A stretch of DNA of 64,000 nt, from contig NC_045138.2 in the NCBI RefSeq assembly GCF_008831285.2, positions 11,732,571-11,796,570 of the forward strand. The letters are read 5' to 3'. Below, one piece after another: positions 1 to 10,200 of this stretch. Numbering within the stretch: position 1 is the first letter of the stretch; the number at the start of each line of letters is the position of its first letter. This DNA is from Nymphaea colorata. Lineage: Eukaryota; Streptophyta; Magnoliopsida; Nymphaeales; Nymphaeaceae. Both the position numbers and the translations under genes were made by a program. The notes below the pieces were generated by a model. That model searched no databases, was not told where the DNA came from, and was given only the letters and a program-made list of their open reading frames with translations.

Positions 1-113
1 AAGATTCGTCCACTTTTGGTATAGGATTGAAGACATTTTCTCTTTCTCATAATGCGTCACCAGTTCCAAGTCCTTGCCATTTCTAATCAAAAGTAAGAGG
101 CTCTAACCAATTT

Positions 114-874
114 TTGGAATCTGATCTGTGGCATAATTGGTTGGGAGACTGTGGTCGACATTTTATTGAAAAACTTGTCACAGATGGTCTCATTCCAAGA
201 TCAAGCTTACCTCTTACTTCAAATGTAAAAAAATGTTCAAGTTGTGAACTTTGTAAGAGTCTTGTTTTACCCTTCCATAATATAAATCAAAGGGCTTCCA
301 AACCCTTTGAAATTATTTTTTCTGATGTTTGGGGGCCAGCCCTTATTGATTTCATGTCTCGTTCACGATAGTATGTCTCATTCATTGACTCTTACTCACG
401 ATTCACTTGGATTTACTTCATGAAACACAAATCAGAAATACTCCACACATTTCGAAACTTCTATGCCATGATTCAAACCAAATTTTCACACAATGTGATG
501 GTGAGGGAGAATATCCCTCACTTGATTTTATTGAATTTCTACGTGAAAAAGGGATAACTAGACAAATCTCCTACCCTTACACACTACGACAAAATGGTGT
601 AGTTGAGTGCAAACACCGACATATAGTTGAAAGCGCCACGAGCATGATGCATGATACTAATGTGCCTATTTCCTTATGGATTGAAGCCTTCCATACAGCT
701 GTATACATAATAAATTGTTTGCCTATGACACTCTTGATGTCTAAATCGCCATATTTCACACTCTTAGGCAAACAACCTTATTATAAGAAATTGAAGGTTT
801 TTGGCGGTGTATGCTATGTTCATGTTGATGCTGCCTTGAGGAACAAGTTTCAAGACAAAGCTATTCAGGTGTAG
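114..874 (+). pseudogene. copia GAG-pre-integrase and integrase remnant
   Basis: The first part (114-371) resembles the integrase zinc-binding region: LWHNWLG followed by CSSCELCKS. The histidine expected after the WH has become aspartate, so the HHCC finger looks damaged. FSDVWGPA marks the start of the integrase core. A stop near 370 and a frameshift precede the second part (407-874), which carries the core segments GEYPSLDFIEFLREKGI and PYTLRQNGVVECKHRHIVE. It joins the DNA strand-transfer domain of a copia polyprotein. It is non-functional. Confidence 0.85.
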
Positions 875-1895
875 ATTCGTTGGATTTGGATAGCTGATGA
901 AAATAAAGGTTTTCGATGCTATGATCCAACAACTAAACGTATCAAGACTTCAAGAAATGTTACTTTTGATGAGCATAATTTTTATGATACTAATAAAATG
1001 CCTATGACCATTGAATCTTATGATCCTTGGACCAGTACACAGTTATTCAATGCAGATCCTATTTGAGAAAATGATGTGCCTCAGAGTGAAGATCGAGAGA
1101 GATCAATACAGTCGTCTAATGTGCCCCAAAGTGAAAATCAAGAGGGTCCAATACAGTCATCAAGTGATCACGAAAGTAATAATGAAGAACAGAGCAACAA
1201 TTCACATCGGTATTCAGGTCTTATCTACAATCGACGACTAAGGGACAAAAATGGTCACAGTGAAGAAGACAACATGCCCCACCTTAGAAGATCCCAACGC
1301 ATTCGCCATCCTATTCAGAGGTGGGTTAGCTATGATTCTTTATCACTTGATTTTCAATTATTCATGGCAAAAGTTGGCATGGAGGAAAAACCTACTTCAT
1401 TTGATCAAGCATCAAAATCACATCATTGGAGAAAGGCTATGAGAGAAGAAATGGATGCCTTGCGTGAATGTGGAACATGGGAGATCATTCCAAGGCCACA
1501 TGGAAAGAACATAGTGGGCTCCAAGTGGGTATACAAAATCAAATACAAACCTGACGGCAGCATAGAAAGACACAAAGCAAGGTTGGTAGCAAAAGGATTT
1601 ACTCAACAATTAGGGCATGATTATGACGAGACATTCAGTCCCGTAATCAAAATGGGAACATTCGCGTGATTATATCTCTTGTTGTTAAATATGGGTGGAA
1701 GCTAAATCAATTAGACGTTAAAAATGCATTCATTCATGGTGACTTGAAGGAAGAAGTTTTCATGGAGCAACCTCTTGGTTTTGTTAAAAAAGACTCTAGC
1801 GAATGGGTTTACAAACTGAAAAAATTCCTGTATGGACTTAAGCAAGCGTCATGGTTTGATAGTTTTTCAAACAAAATAAAGGAATACGGATTTCG

Positions 1896-1939
1896 AACAT
1901 TTGGAAGTTGTACTTCATGAACCATTAAAGTTAAGCTGA
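1896..1939 (+). repeat. 44-bp filler shared with 11626-11669
   Basis: This segment replaces reverse-transcriptase coding sequence and is identical, base for base, to 11626-11669 in the same orientation. It begins aacatttggaagttg and ends ttaagctga. The sister copia has no such sequence at this point, so it is foreign to the element. It looks like templated filler left by double-strand break repair; the direction of copying cannot be told. Confidence 0.8.
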
Positions 1940-2252
1940 TGACGGGGAAACATATGAAGACCCCACCAAATATCGCAGCATCGTTGGTGCTTTGCAATAT
2001 TTAACATTTACCAGACCTGATATTACCTATGCGGTAAATCAAGTGTCTCAATTTATGCATGCACCGAGGGACACACATATGAATGCAGTTAAAAGGATAC
2101 TAAGGTATCTCAAGGGAACTGTTGGAGATGGATTAGTGTATTGTAAAAGTGTAAAAGTGAAAATGAAGTTGTTGGTCATGAATTAATCACATATACTGAC
2201 GCTGATTGGGCTGCAGATCCAGACGAAAGAAGATCTATCTCTGGTTTTTGCA

Positions 2253-2260
2253 TCTTTATA
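2253..2260. repeat. 8-bp target duplication, left copy, of the hAT-type element
   Basis: TCTTTATA here pairs with TTTTTATA at 5282-5289 (7 of 8 identical, the difference a C/T transition). An 8-bp duplication is typical of hAT transposition. The reading frame of the copia RNase H runs through one copy when the element is removed. Confidence 0.85.
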
Positions 2261-5200
2261 TAGGGGTGCAAAGCGAGTTCGAGCTGCTTCATTAGTTAAA
2301 CGAGTCGAGCTCGAGTTCACGAGTCAACTCGTTTAACTAATCGAGTTGAGTTCGAGTTCACTCAACTGGACTCGTTAAAGCTCGACTCGGCTCGATTAAA
2401 ATACCGGTTTTGAAAAGACCGGTTCAGAAGCTACTCACTTCTTCTCAGGCGAGAAAAAAGTTTAGGGTTTCCTTTTTTTCGTTCTCCCTCTCTCGGTCTC
2501 TCCGACTTCTCCTTCTCTTCTCTGCCTGTGCTCTGCGCTCCTGTCGCCCTACGTGTGCTCTCTGCCTCTCCGCTTCTCCAGTGACATCCAACTCAAAGGC
2601 CGCGCATCCTACTCCGGCGGTGTCCCATTTCTCTGGCGTCAACCTGCTTCTGCGACGTCCTTCTCCTCCTTCGACCAGCTTCTCCGTTGTGGTTGTTCCA
2701 GGTTTGGCTCTGTCGTCCATCTCTCCCTCTCTCTCTCTGTCTCCGTCTCTCTCTCTTTCTTGGTTGCTCTATCTATGTCTAAACCCACGTTTGATGGGGG
2801 ATTTTGGTTTCTCTAGTGTCCTGTAGCTGTTCCGGAGACATGTCGCCGTTCTGGTGACCTGCTGCTTTGATCAACGTTGAGCGTCTTTCAGGTACCTTCC
2901 TTCATGCCCCTACCTCTCTCTCTCTTTCTCACATACGCAAGTGCATATTACGCTGGTTTTTCTTTTACTATGCTCTTACTGTCTTTTTTTCTTCTTCTGT
3001 TTGTGCTTCTCTCTGTTTCTTTACATTTGTTTCCTATTTAATTTCCCTAACAGATGCCCTTTTCCCTCTATTATGTTCATTTCCCCCTTTTTATTTATTT
3101 CTGTAATATGCGCTAGTATCTGGTACTCTCTCTCTCACAGAGTCACAGTGGCTTGCCTTAGCCATTTTATCTTTCGTCTTTGTTAGAAGCAGCAGTACAA
3201 AAAATATTCCTGTCGTTTCAATTCTTTTTTGTCTTGTGTCTCTTGCTGGTAAAGATGTGAACTATGCATTCTACTTGTTCAATTGCCTTGGTTTTGTATC
3301 TTGTCAACCTAAGATAATGCTATTAAACATAATATTATGATTCTCTTGATTGGATTTTTTGGTGCTTGATACCAGATTAATTTTGGTAGTGCACATACCA
3401 TCAAAAAGATGTACAGGTTTCGGTAACTAAAAAAACTGATTATATAGCACCTGAGCGAGGATCCCATTTAACTACCTTCTCACTTTTCTTTCTCCATTTG
3501 CTTGCCCACATTTTTTCTCAATCATGTCATGCATGGTTGGCCATAAGGTTCACTATGGATCATGTTTATCTTGCTTCTTGTTGCCATGATCTTCCTTCAT
3601 CTTTCTGTATATGAAATTGACCATATGATATTGTATGACAAAATGTTGTTCTTCAACAATGAAGCTCTGGCATTAGAATTTGGAACCCTGCCAAGAACCA
3701 AGTCAGTGCTAATTAGTACTCACTAATCGGAGTTTCATGTTCTTCACTCAGGAAGATTTTAGACTCTTGCTAGAAAGATTACAATAACTGGTTGCTTAAA
3801 TTATAATCACGACAAGTTTTGAGAAGTTCATGTTTTTGTTATTTTTCTGCAACTGCCATCAGAAGACATGGTTCTCATGCTGTTATCAAAATGAAGGTAG
3901 TATTAATCCCATGTCTATTTTTCACAATCATTGTAAAAGTTCTCACTTTCATTGGTTTTGTATGTATTTCTTTTGATTTCTTTTTTCTATGTTAGAAGAA
4001 TTTTATTTTTGTTCCATGACATAGAATTTAATATTCATTTATTGTTTTCTGTTGCTCCGTAGCTCATCTCTTTGTTTTCTAACCCATTCAGATTTTGCTG
4101 AGAAAATATATTGTCAAGAAGCTTGCACCAATGAGCACTACACCTTAAAAGGGTCAAACTTAACATGTTGGAGTTCCTTATGCTTCTATTGTCATGATCT
4201 TATGTCATACTTGGAAATATGCTGTTATCCATGAAAATCATATATGTATGGGCATTTGTTGTCTTTTCAAATTTAAACCCTGGTGAGATGAACTTACTTT
4301 CTCAAATCTGATGCCCATATTCAGGTGGGACTGGGTTGTCTTTTGCTATTTGGGTAGGCTTTTTTTCTTAGCTGTTTGTTGGCTAATATATCTGATATGT
4401 TGCAGCTGCCTTCTCGTATTGCTCTAACTGGTGACATTGTATCAATTGGCGATGATAAGGTATTCCTCCAGTCTTGTTCTAGGATTATCCGCTACTCAAA
4501 AATTGTTCAATCTATACCTGTGTCTGATGCTGACAATAGGTCCAGCTTATGAGGGATTCTCTTCAGGAGGCTATACGTTTGGAGCAGAAAGTCCTTAACC
4601 AATGCAACTATGCGGTGTTTGGCATTTTCAGTTCTTCTAGAATTAAATGTAAAACAAGAAGTAGCAATCTTCAGGAAATTTTAGATGGAAGTGATAATTA
4701 CACAATCTGCATATTCAATTTGAGGTATGGTTGTGACCAATGTACTTGTAGGTGGTGCGTATAAGCATAGTTTTGAGCTTAAGCACAGTTTTGAGCTCCA
4801 TTGAATTTTCAATGGTTGATTATTTTTATTTGACCAACCACACATGGTATGAAAATAATTAAGTTAACTTTTTTCCATAGTTTTAGTATGGGAGATTCTG
4901 CAATACGCTTACTGTATGTTGTACTTGAAATTTTCAGTATTTCAGGCTTGCCTTTTGATTGTGTTGTCAGTTGAAGCTTGAGGAGTGTCTGCTTCTTAAC
5001 CCTCTTGAAGTGAAAATTATAGAATCAATAGCAAACTACGTATTCGAGCCTTAATCGAGCTCGAGCTCGAGCTCAACAAGTATGGATGACTGTAAACGAG
5101 TTTATCGAGCTTAATCAAGTCGAGCTCGAGCTCGACAACCACTATCAAGTCGAGTTCGAGCCAGCATAGTCAAGCTATATTCGAGCTCGAGCTCGAGCCG

Positions 5201-5281
5201 AGTCGAGCTCGTGGTCTTAGTTAGTCGAGCCGAGTTCGAGCTGACCGAGCTCGGGCTCGACTCAGCTCGTGTTCAGCCCTA
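2261..5281 (+). mobile_element. Non-autonomous hAT-type element carrying gene-like exons
   Basis: The 3021-bp element starts TAGGGGTGCAAAGCGAG and ends CTCGTGTTCAGCCCTA, giving imperfect terminal inverted repeats (TAGGGnTGnA) of the hAT class, with 8-bp target duplications at 2253-2260 and 5282-5289. Both ends have subterminal arrays of GAGCTCGAG-like motifs (about 2275-2395 and 5045-5275). No transposase is visible. The interior looks like host gene sequence: a pyrimidine-rich leader (2460-2890) with a possible donor site, then three short segments bounded by consensus splice sites (3863-3896, 4406-4459, 4540-4724). This resembles a Pack-type element that has captured part of a gene. Strand is given for the captured segments. 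Confidence 0.82.
3863..4724 (+). pseudogene. Captured exon-like segments of an unidentified gene
   Basis: Three segments have AG acceptors and GT donors and join in one frame. 3863-3896 ends RHGSHAVIKMK; 4406-4459 encodes LPSRIALTGDIVSIGDDK exactly between TGCAG and GTATTC; 4540-4724 begins VQLMRDSLQEAIRLEQKVL and stays open to a possible donor at 4725. The last segment is rich in polar helix-forming residues. I do not recognise the parent gene. No full open reading frame or ending is visible, so this is most likely a captured fragment rather than a working gene. Confidence 0.5.
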
Positions 5282-5289
5282 TTTTTATA

Positions 5290-5695
5290 GGCAAAAATTT
5301 GGTATCTTGGAGTAGTAGAAAACAAAGAGCAGTTGCAAGATCATGTATAGAAGCTGAATACAGATGTATGGCTGCAGGGACGGAAGAAGTGACTTGGATT
5401 CGACACTTGCTAGAAGATATAGAAGAAAAAAATTAAAAGGTCAGTACTAATGTGTGACAACCAAAGCGCCATCAACATTGTTTTCAATCATATACAACAT
5501 GGCCGAACAAAACACATTGAGATTGACCAGCATTTTATCAGGCAGAAGGTGGAGAATAAAGAGATAGAACCAGTCTTCGTTGGAACCAATGAACAAGCTG
5601 CTGACATATTTACTAAAGGATTGACAAAGTATCGGTTTTGGTTTTTGAAGAGCAAGCTGTTCATGATTCAAAACCATGCACAGCTTGAGAGAAGG
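5290..5695 (+). pseudogene. copia RNase H C-terminus (after the hAT insertion) and polypurine tract
   Basis: After the hAT element the copia frame resumes: LVSWSSRKQRAVARSCIEAEY, then CDNQSAINIVFNHIQHGRTKHIEID and FTKGLTKYRFWF, which are the conserved RNase H C-terminal motifs of this copia family. A frameshift near 5435 separates two parts. The purine stretch gagagaagg (5687-5695) directly before the LTR is the plus-strand primer site. Confidence 0.85.
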
Positions 5696-6116
5696 TGTTA
5701 AACAACAAGATTTTCGGATCCTCCATTTTGATCCAAAATCCAGCACGTTGAACGATGTCTCACGTTATTCAATGCCCTTGTAACATGTGAAGTCTCTTAG
5801 GATTCTACATTCTTGTAAACTATGTTGAGGTATTCAATGTCCTTGTAATATGTGAAGTCTCTTAGGATTCTACGTTCTTGTAAATTGTGTTGAGGTATTC
5901 AATGTCCTTGTAATATGTGAAGTTTCCTAGGATTCTACGATGAAGAGTCTCTTACGATTTTGCAATTGTAACTGTTCTCTCTTATAAATATGGGCCATGT
6001 AGACCATCCTGGTAACGGCTTCTTCTTCTCAGCTGCTTCTTGTTGCATTCTTTCTCACTACCTTCCTGCATGAATACAGATTTCTAGCTGCAGATATTGG
6101 TGCCAGATTTCTATCA
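5696..6116 (+). repeat. 3' LTR of the copia element, with a 65-bp internal triplication
   Basis: The LTR begins TGTTAAACAACAAG just after the polypurine tract and ends TTTCTATCA, matching the LTR ends of the sister copia (37506-37837 and 41817-42135). It contains three direct copies of a 65-bp unit starting at 5766, 5831 and 5896 (core tattcaatgtccttgtaa). TATAAATA (5983-5990) may be the LTR TATA box. The left LTR lies outside the window, so the flanking duplication cannot be checked. Confidence 0.85.
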
Positions 6117-6462
6117 AAAGTCACCTATGTACCTGATATATATATACATACATACATATATATATATATATACATACATATATATATATATCATAAATAT
6201 TAAACTCAAACATATATGCTGACAGGAATAAAATATGCCTAGACATAACAAATGGAATGACATATATACATATATATAGAGACCTATATATAGTCTAACA
6301 CTGGCATGTTGATGTTGCTCTCTCATACTAAAATCACATGCAATTAGGTGCATTCTGCATCTAAACACAATTTCCAAGGAGAAAAAAGAAGTAAAGAACT
6401 ATAATTTACCACCGTGAGTAATTGTCGGGTGTAATCTAGTAATTTCCAGGTGTAATCCCCAT

Positions 6463-6465
<3 letters not shown>

Positions 6466-6521
<56 letters not shown>
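6466..6521. repeat. (TA)n microsatellite, 56 bp
   Basis: Uninterrupted alternating T and A. It is self-complementary and could extrude a cruciform. Confidence 0.95.
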
Positions 6522-6523
<2 letters not shown>

Positions 6524-7215
6524 TATAGTCACAAACATCATTTTCGAATTTTAAATGACGACGTTTTTTTCAAGTATAATATGGTGAGCTTGAAAAAGCG
6601 GGAAAACAAGTTTTTTTTTAATTTAAAAAAAAATAAAAATTAGAGAAAAATAAAATAAATGATAAACTAATAAGACAACATAAAAAACTAAGTAGATAAG
6701 CAACAATGAAAAAAAGGAAAAAACGTGTTTTTCGCGTTTTTTTGTTTTGACATTATTTCAAAAAAAGCATCTTACTGTTTTTTAGATTTGGCTTATTTTT
6801 CGCGTTTTTAACACATTGATTAAAAAAAATGTGTTTTTTATGACTGTGATATATATATATATATATATATATAACGAAAACAAGTGCACAAAAAATAATG
6901 TAAATAATATGATGTTTTGAGACACAGCACCAAAACAAAAAAAAAAAAAAAAAAAAAAACACACCTTTGAGCTTTTTAAGAGAAAAGGTTAACTGTTTTC
7001 AATTTTTATCAATGTTATTGTAAGAAAAATAGTACAAAACTCAATTTTTCATATTTGTTTTTACTATTTTCTGTATTTTCACTTTTTCGATTCCCAAAGT
7101 TTACATAGGAAAAAAACCTTCAAATTAAAACTCCAAACTTCCAAAGAAATGTCATAAAAACTCAAGGATGATATCAATAATAATGACATATACATTGTGT
7201 TTGTGTTTGTTTTTG

Positions 7216-7254
7216 TGTGTGTGTGTGTGACTGCCTCTGTGTGCATGTGTGTGT

Positions 7255-7285
<31 letters not shown>

Positions 7286-7296
7286 GGGGGGGGGGG
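7216..7296. repeat. (TG)n tract followed by a 28-G homopolymer
   Basis: Alternating TG repeats with short interruptions run straight into 28 consecutive G. The G run could form a quadruplex, and such runs are also places where assemblies fail, so its exact length is uncertain. Confidence 0.9.
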
Positions 7297-7729
7297 TAAC
7301 GCACCTAGGTAGTCATATTCACACCACCCAAAAAATGAAATGTTGTCACGTAGACGAGGCACTCAATTCATAAGCATTTTTTAGCATGTTGTAGTGCATG
7401 GTCTCTTCGAAGTCACAGCCAAAGTTGCACAAGTTTATATTTGTCAGCCCTGCCTCACTAACTTGCTTCACTAAGATTAAAGATGTAGAATAGCTTTGAG
7501 AATACAACTACATGTATCTGTGTGGGGGCATTTGATTGCATAGGATTCCACTATAGAAGTGGAATATAAATTGAAAATTTTTGAAAAACTGCATGATCCA
7601 TCAAATGCTGGGAAAAAATGAATGATGACATTTTAGACGAAGAACTAGGATTCTTTTCCCATAATGAATGTCACACACTAAGGAGTGGGACTTCTTTTCC
7701 AGGTAAAAAACGCAGAGATCTTGACCTAG

Positions 7730-8281
7730 AGAGTCACCTCGCTCAGCAGCTCGGCAACACAAACAAACTCACCTGGAACTCCTCAGTGAATGTAGATGCG
7801 TTTGGCAACCACCTCACCCTCTTTGGCAAGCACCAACTCGACCCTTTCATCAACCTCCACCACTCCATGTGGATGGTTGATATCTTAACCACCCTGATGT
7901 CAAAGATATCTGGCCGAGGCCGGTCAGATATCTGCAAAAGGTTGCAAAAGCTCTTGGTGACACAGAGGATGATCCTCTTGCCCTTCTTCTTCAAATGGAT
8001 GTTCGTCATAATGGTGTTACCCATCCAAGTCCAACGAATCCTCTTGGTGGGGATCTTCACCGACTGTAGGGTTGGCTCCTAGAAAACTCAAGTATACAAT
8101 GGATGCCCCCTACAAGGGCATTCTCGTAGTTCATTGGGTCGATGGAGAGGAGCTTCATCACTGTCATATCCGCCTTGTAGGGAACTTCGACGTAGATGTC
8201 TGTGAAGGTTCCTTCCCTATCTATGCATAACCTAAACTTCCCATACTTTGCAACCTCCATCTCTTCAATTCCAAACTTCAA
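7730..8281 (-). pseudogene. 5-oxoprolinase (OXP1-like) N-terminal fragment
   Basis: The reverse strand reads FRLCIDREGTFTDIYVEVP, then MKLLSIDPMNYENALVGGI, matching the start of eukaryotic 5-oxoprolinase (the hydantoinase/oxoprolinase N-terminal domain with the DRGGTFTD nucleotide-binding motif, here DREGTFTD). After a frameshift near 8058 it continues KIPTKRIRWTWMG, ILCVTKSFCNLLQI and RPDIFDIRVVK, then VVEVDERVELVLAKEG in a shifted frame, and ends with stops near 7790. Only about 165 of some 1260 family residues are present. The parent enzyme opens 5-oxoproline to glutamate with ATP in the cytosolic glutathione cycle. The altered GG of the motif, frameshifts and stops show this copy is dead. 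Confidence 0.85.
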
Positions 8282-9119
8282 CTCTTAATGTTCACTCGAT
8301 CAATTGTCAAGCAAACAACATACTTTGCTATTTAGCAAATGATCAATGCCCAAACAAACAACTTCTTGTCCACACTTTCTCAACCTTTCAAAGCCCATTG
8401 CAACAAGCAGGGACTCTTCCTTCTCTAATAAAGCCTTTTCAACAGTTCTACTTCTACCATCAAATGATGCACAAGAGAGGAAGAGGGAGCACATAAATGG
8501 CAGAAAATTAAATGGGCTTTTTTTTTTCTTTTTTTTTTCTTCCCTTTTTCCCCAAAGGTTGGAAGTAGAAGGTGCAAATAGAAGTTGTCAATATCCAAGT
8601 TCAAGTTTATGAATCACTCAAGTTATAACCATCCAATTTCTTGCATGTCAAAGATTCTTAATGCATTGTACAAGCTTGCAAAACTCAAAGAGACATAGGA
8701 GCATGCTAGGCAATGTTCTTTCTTTTTTCCACCATTCGACTGTCTTATGATCGAACACCAGAATAAGGTCTGTGGTGTTATTATTCCAAACATTCAAACA
8801 AGGGGTGAATTTGGAAAGAGAAAAAAAAATATTCATCCACCTTAATCCAAGAAAACAATCATAGAATTCAATTCCCATATTAATTTTTGGAGTCATCAAA
8901 CACTACCTATGTTTCCCTTTTTTACTAACGTCCCAAGTTGGATCCCAATCAGTTTTCTTTGGAACTCAAAAGTCAGGAAATTCATGTGATTCTCCTACAT
9001 GTTCTTCAATTTAATTTACCAATCAGCAATTATACGCATACAAGTACACACCACTTAACGTGTAAATAACAATCCAGTTTCCCATATACAAATAAAAGTG
9101 ACAGATGAAACAAACTTAC
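8282..9119 (-). other. Sequence downstream of TOP6B exon 3 (intron or truncated flank)
   Basis: This starts with a good donor (GTAAGT at 9114-9119 on the reverse strand). No TOP6B exon, transposon end or RNA gene is recognisable. A poly-T-rich patch lies at 8519-8550. Confidence 0.5.
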
Positions 9120-9723
9120 ATGGTTATTTCAATATCTGGCAGCTCAGAAATAGACTCTGCTGAATCAAGTGCATTTTCGACCAGCTCACGTACCGTTGTA
9201 TACAGAGACTTCCCTGGCTGCAATTGATCATTCAACAACCTGAATAAAACTCATTTCTCCATCTTGCATCAAAAGGTGTTGGCATTCGTCCATAACTTAT
9301 CCAGAAAAAGGACAGAACTTTACTCTAAGATGAACCAGAATACAACATTCCCAACTTAATCCTCATTTCTAAGTAACTTTGTTGATCCAAGGAGCTTACG
9401 TTATCGAAACCTGCGATGTTTTTGTTCTCCGCAAAGAACTCCGCCGGTGACTCTAAACCAAAAACATCGAAAGCAAGAAATTAAGTTGGAACAACCAAAA
9501 GCCCGGAAGTTATTTCTACGGGTAATAAAGAACTAATGCAGCATAGGGGTAAAACTGCAGAAGAGTACCAGACAACTGGGGAAAAGCAAGACAAAAGCAA
9601 AAACAGGGAAATGGAGAGGACGGAAAGGTACATACTCTGCTTGAGAGTGGTTTCTTTGAGCCTGCCTTGCTTGGAGCCTTTTCGCTCCATCGGACTCACG
9701 CTGTGGCTTTCATCTAAGTCCAT
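9120..9723 (-). CDS. TOP6B: DNA topoisomerase VI subunit B, first three coding exons (partial)
   Basis: Three exons join with consensus splice sites and matching phases: 9636-9723 (88 bp, from ATG), 9400-9452 (53 bp) and 9120-9217 (98 bp), giving about 79 residues. The product reads LKQ-KSPAEFFAENKNIAGFDN then PGKSLYTTVRELVENALD, the hallmark start of plant TOP6B. ELVENALD is the GHKL ATPase N-box that binds Mg-ATP. Subunit B supplies the ATP gate that works with the Spo11-like A subunit and BIN4/RHL1 in decatenation during endoreduplication in the nucleus. A 5'-UTR intron (about 9732-9917) is plausible: TCTAG acceptor just upstream of the ATG, and a GTGCGG donor. Exon 4 is not visible anywhere to the left, so either intron 3 exceeds 9 kb or the gene is truncated. 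Confidence 0.88.
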
Positions 9724-10200
9724 TAGAGCTCCTAGACAAAACGCAGTCCAACTGTGAGAGCGCTGTCAATGTTCAAACCAACCAAGGAGTATAATATTTG
9801 GGTGTGGACATGGATGGATATCTTTCTTAATTTCCGCATGAACGCAATGACCTTCATCAACTCAACCCGGAAATAAGGAGCTAAAAGCAGCCACGACAAA
9901 GGAAAGAGGACCCGCACCTGGAGATGACCTAGCTCGAGAGTCTCCCAGCAGGCTCCTTTCTTCGTCCCCTCCTTCTCTTCTTCTTCTTCTTCTTCTTCTT
10001 CTTCTTCTTCTTCTGTTATTTCTACTTTTCTTCCTCTCCTTACCTAGACGTCGGATTTCGGAGATGCTTTAGAGGGGGCGGCAACTTTTGAAAAAGCGAC
10101 TCCAAAACACCCGTAAAACTTACACCCAAAATTGAAATTGGCGAGGGTAAAAAGTTTTCTCCTGCCCGTTAGTATCTCGACTCTGCTGAACTGTGCAGCC
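9724..10200 (-). promoter_or_regulatory. TOP6B 5' leader and presumptive promoter
   Basis: Upstream of the TOP6B ATG lies a likely 5'-UTR intron (9732-9917), then a GAA/TTC microsatellite (about 9977-10014) of the sort common in plant 5' leaders. No convincing TATA box is seen. The placement is inferred from position only. Confidence 0.4.
9977..10014. repeat. (TTC)n microsatellite
   Basis: About 13 TTC units; (GAA)n on the strand of TOP6B, just upstream of its leader. Confidence 0.93.

Larger units (their letters stand above)
1076..2260 (+). pseudogene. copia reverse transcriptase / RNase H remnant
   Basis: Reverse-transcriptase motifs are clear: the [19 protein letters not shown] start, [20 protein letters not shown] and [20 protein letters not shown], then LNQLDVKNAFIHGDLKEEV, after a frameshift near 1668. 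The segment that should carry the YVDD catalytic motif is missing: at 1896-1939 a 44-bp unrelated sequence replaces roughly 0.3 kb that is present in the sister copy at about 38500-38830. Coding similarity resumes at 1940 ([11 protein letters not shown] in the sister copy) and continues with [18 protein letters not shown] to the hAT insertion at 2260. The enzyme cannot be active. Confidence 0.88.
1..6116 (+). mobile_element. Ty1-copia retrotransposon, 3' part, broken and interrupted
   Basis: The window opens inside a copia element, so its 5' LTR and gag lie to the left. Domains run in copia order: GAG-pre-integrase and integrase (114-874), reverse transcriptase (1076-2186), RNase H (2220-2260 and 5290-5690), a purine tract and a 3' LTR (5696-6116). 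A hAT-type element (2261-5281) splits the RNase H region; removing it and one target duplication restores the frame across the junction (...CIFIGKNLVSW...). Several stops and frameshifts break the polyprotein. The copia at 37506-42135 on the other strand belongs to the same family, since its coding and LTR sequences are closely similar. This copy is not autonomous. Confidence 0.93.
6117..7729. other. AT-rich intergenic DNA with microsatellites
   Basis: No gene seen. Simple repeats: AT/ATAC-rich tracts (6135-6200), a (TA)n run (6466-6521), a shorter (AT)n run (6849-6874), 23 A (6937-6959), a (TG)n tract (about 7216-7268) and 28 consecutive G (7269-7296). Open frames here come only from the low-complexity sequence. 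Confidence 0.85.

Noticed and set aside
2410-2826. 138-codon frame with Ser/Leu-rich product, and its antisense partner
   Set aside because: It comes from a pyrimidine-rich leader in the hAT-type element; low-complexity composition and frames on both strands.
6114-6541. Tyr/Ile-rich minus-strand frames
   Set aside because: Products of (TA)n and ATAC repeats.
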